From Typhlomys cinereus (lineage: Eukaryota > Chordata > Mammalia > Rodentia > Platacanthomyidae): a stretch of 64,000 nucleotides of DNA. Shown here piece after piece: positions 61,237 to 64,000 of the stretch. The notes beneath the pieces are model-generated. The model was not told where the DNA came from and did not search any database. It worked only from the letters and a program-made list of their open reading frames with translations. The position numbers and the translations under genes were made by a program. The stretch is taken from positions 744,001 to 808,000 of the forward strand of contig JALPQD010000224.1 of assembly GCA_023101885.1 (NCBI GenBank). Direction: 5' to 3'. Position 1 is the first letter of the stretch. Each line of letters opens with the position of its first letter.

Positions 61237-62326
61237 TACAGCCTCATCACTGATGTCTCTGTCTCACAGTCACATTACAGCCTCAACATCATAGCCACAC
61301 TCTGTTGTCACAGTCTCACTGTGACGTTCCAACCTAACAATGACATCACAGACTCACTGTGACATCAGAAACTCACTGTGACATCAGCCTTTCCACTGAC
61401 ATAATAGCCTCATGGTAACACCACATACACACCTCTGACATAGCCTCACTGTGATATCACAGCCTCAGTGTGATATTACAGCATCACCACTGACACCATA
61501 ATCTCACAGTGACATCACAGACTCACTGTGATATAACAGGCTAATTTCTGAAATTATACATTTAGTGACACCATGGTCATTCTGCCTAGCTTCACTATGA
61601 AACCACAGCTTCATCACTGACATCTCAGGGCTTATAATCACATGACAGCCTCAACACTGACACCACAGCCTTGATGTGGCATTACATTCTCACCAGTAAC
61701 ATCCCAGCCTCACTGTGACATCTTTGCCTCACCACTGACATCAGCCTACCTTCTGACATTACAGCCTAACCCCTGAAATCTCAACCGAACTCTGATGTCA
61801 TTGCCTCTCAACACTAGTATCATAGGCTCACTGTGATATCACAACCTCACGGTAACATCACTCCCTTACAATGACATCACAGCCTCTCCTCTGACATCAC
61901 AGCCTCAACATTGACATAATAAACTCACTGTGAAATCCAAGCATCACCCTTGATGTCATAGCCTTACTGACATCTCATAGGATTAGCCCTGACATCAGAG
62001 CCTCATTGTGACATCACAGTCTCACAATGACCTCACAGAGACCCACTAACACTACAGGCTCACCTGTTATATCATAGATTTGTTGTGATATCAGTCTTGC
62101 CATGAACATCAAAGCCTCACTGTCACATCAGAGCTTCCAGAGTGATATCACCTCACAGTGACATGGAAGTGCATGGTAACATACAACCTTCACAGTGACA
62201 TCACAGTCTCAGGGTGACACCAGAACCTCATCAGTGACAAGACAGTCTCACTTGTGACATCATTATCACTACTGACATTAGTCCGAACCCTGAAATTACT
62301 GCCACACCAGTGACAGCACAGCCTTT
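61237..62326 (-). repeat. 19-bp satellite, inverted, block 4
   Basis: It starts at the truncated gag end (AGCCACACTCTACAGCC) and runs to the SINE. Inverted anchor 1 lies at about 62,250-62,320, directly at the SINE insertion point. Confidence 0.88.
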
Positions 62327-62634
62327 TTTTTTTTTTAAATATGAACTTTTTTTAAAAATTTTTTTTATTATTATTATTTATTCAACTGTGTGCATATGTG
62401 TGTGTATGTGTGCGCGTGTGTCTGTGTGTGTGTAGAACCACGGACGAACTCGCGAACCACCATGGACGCCTCCACCTCCTTCTGCCCCGGGATTCACAGG
62501 CTCCGCCCTACCAGGACCAGAAGCGCAGGCCGCCCCGCTTCCGCCTGGCGTCTATACGTGGGATCTGGGATCCGAACTCAGGAGCTTCCGCCTGCAAGGC
62601 GGAGGCTTAACCCCTGAGCCACCTCTCCAGCCCC
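62327..62634 (-). mobile_element. B2-like SINE, copy C
   Basis: Reverse-oriented, with T-rich tail complement, a short (TG)n at about 62,390-62,432, a GC-rich body and the A/B boxes at the right (GAGGCTTAACCCCTGAGCCA complement). A perfect 15-bp target duplication GACAGCACAGCCTTT lies at 62,312-62,326 and 62,635-62,649. It is very similar to copy A, so it looks young. Confidence 0.92.
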
Positions 62635-64000
62635 GACAGCACAGCCTTTGACATCACAGTCTCACAAGTGTCACCATCACGTAATAGGTTCACCACTGAC
62701 ATCATAGACTCACCAGTGACATGATAGACTCACTATGACATCTTTCTCACCACTGACATTCCAGCCATATTGTGACATCACACCTTCACCAGTGAGATCA
62801 CACCCTTATTAAGACATCAACCTCACCACTAACATCACAGCCTCACTGTGCCATTAAGACCTCTAAGATGACATCACAACATCAGAGCCTCACTTTGACA
62901 TCTAACCATACTGGGTCCTCACAGCCTCACTGTGACAGTAAAACCTAACAGTGCCATCACTGCCTCAATGTGACATCACAATCTCATTATCAGCCTTGCT
63001 ATTGAAATTGTAGCCTCCTGGTTACATCACAAACCTACCTCAACCTCAATATTACATCATAGCATCACCAATGACATCACTGCCTCACTGTGATATCAGC
63101 CGTGCCACTGACATCACAGTCTCACTGTGACCTCACAACCTCAACAGTGATATCACCATATTCTGTGACATCACAGGCTCTCAGTGTCACAAAAGCCAGA
63201 CGATTACATCAAAGTCTCACGTTGGCATCACAGGCTCACCAGTGACATGTCAGCCTCATGTGACATCATATCCTCATCATTCACACCAGCGTCATTCTTA
63301 TATCACAGTCTAACCACTGAAATCACATCCTCACTGTTTTATTCACAATCATGTTCCATTGATCTCAGCCTCACTGTGATGTCACAGCATCACTGGTAAC
63401 AACACAGCCTCATCATGACATTACAGCTTCACCTCAGAGATTATTGCTCACTGTGACATGACAGGCTCACTGTGACATGACAGCCTCATAGTGACATCAT
63501 AACCTCACAGTGACATCACAGCCATACCATGCCATCAAAGCATCACTATGACATAACGCTTCACCTCTGATATCATGGCCTTACAATGATATCACTGCCT
63601 CATTGTGACATCAGCCTCACCACTAATTTCACAGCCTCACAGTGCCTTGCAAACCTCTCTAGTAACACCACAGCATCACTGTGTCATCAGAGCCTCACAC
63701 TGACATCATAGCCACACTGTGACATAACAGCCTCATGGTGACATCTCAGCCTCATCACTGACATCAACCTCACTTCTGACATCAGAGCCTAACCACTGAA
63801 ATCTCAGCTGAACTGTGACATCATAGTCTATCACCACTGATATCACAGCCTCACTGTGATATCACAATCTCATGGTAACATCACAGCCTCACCACTGATG
63901 TCCTAAACTCACTGTAAAATCAAAGCATCACCCCTGATGTCATAGCCCCACTGACATCTCATATACATTAGCCTTGCCACTGATATCACACTCTCACTGT
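62635..64000 (-). repeat. 19-bp satellite, inverted, block 5, to window end
   Basis: Inverted array continuing beyond the window. The plus-strand frame at 63,184-63,399 is satellite translation. Confidence 0.88.

Overview
The window looks like non-genic chromosomal DNA from a mammal, most likely a myodont rodent. Three copies of a B2-like, tRNA-derived SINE carry pol III A/B boxes, a (CA)n stretch and an A-rich tail, and the window also holds rodent-style ERV-L and class II endogenous retroviruses (ERVs). A dipodoid (jerboa-like) source is my guess from the GC-rich, CA-tailed SINE form; it is not shown. I found no host protein-coding gene, tRNA gene or rRNA gene.

The matrix is a very large, diverged satellite with a 19-bp unit, about GTGATGTCACAGTGAGGCT. 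It reads in one orientation from about 4.86 kb to 44.295 kb. It then flips, within one repeat unit, to the reverse complement and continues so to the end of the window. Recognisable multi-hundred-base segments recur irregularly every few kb, so there is a loose higher-order structure. The unit core TGATGTCA is one CpG transition away from the palindromic CRE/ATF site TGACGTCA.

Nearly everything else is retroelement inserted into the satellite. From left to right: a partial LTR (1-318); a non-coding LTR element (861-2,633) nested in a deleted class II ERV (2,634-4,856); a solo LTR (8,273-8,667); an unclassified LTR-like insert (13,185-13,466); an ERV-L provirus with both LTRs, a tRNA-Leu primer site and integrase/dUTPase remnants (19,470-23,098); a second copy of the 861-2,633 element (26,703-28,421); solo ERV-L LTRs at 30.8 and 35.8 kb; an AT-rich ERV-like block (32.5-33.7 kb); a degraded two-LTR class II provirus (36.4-43.4 kb); an LTR carrying nested insertions (45.1-46.5 kb); a betaretroviral 5' half with gag matrix remnants (47.1-50.7 kb); and the youngest-looking ERV (53,494-61,236).

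That last ERV has a betaretroviral gag-pro-pol, with dUTPase-protease-G-patch and two preserved -1 frameshift heptamers, joined to a gammaretroviral-type env: a type-D-like layout. It lacks its 5' LTR and gag amino end, and carries stops and frameshifts, several at homopolymer runs. Almost all ERVs lie on the minus strand whichever way the satellite runs. Four unrelated insertions sit at or near the same higher-order satellite segment.
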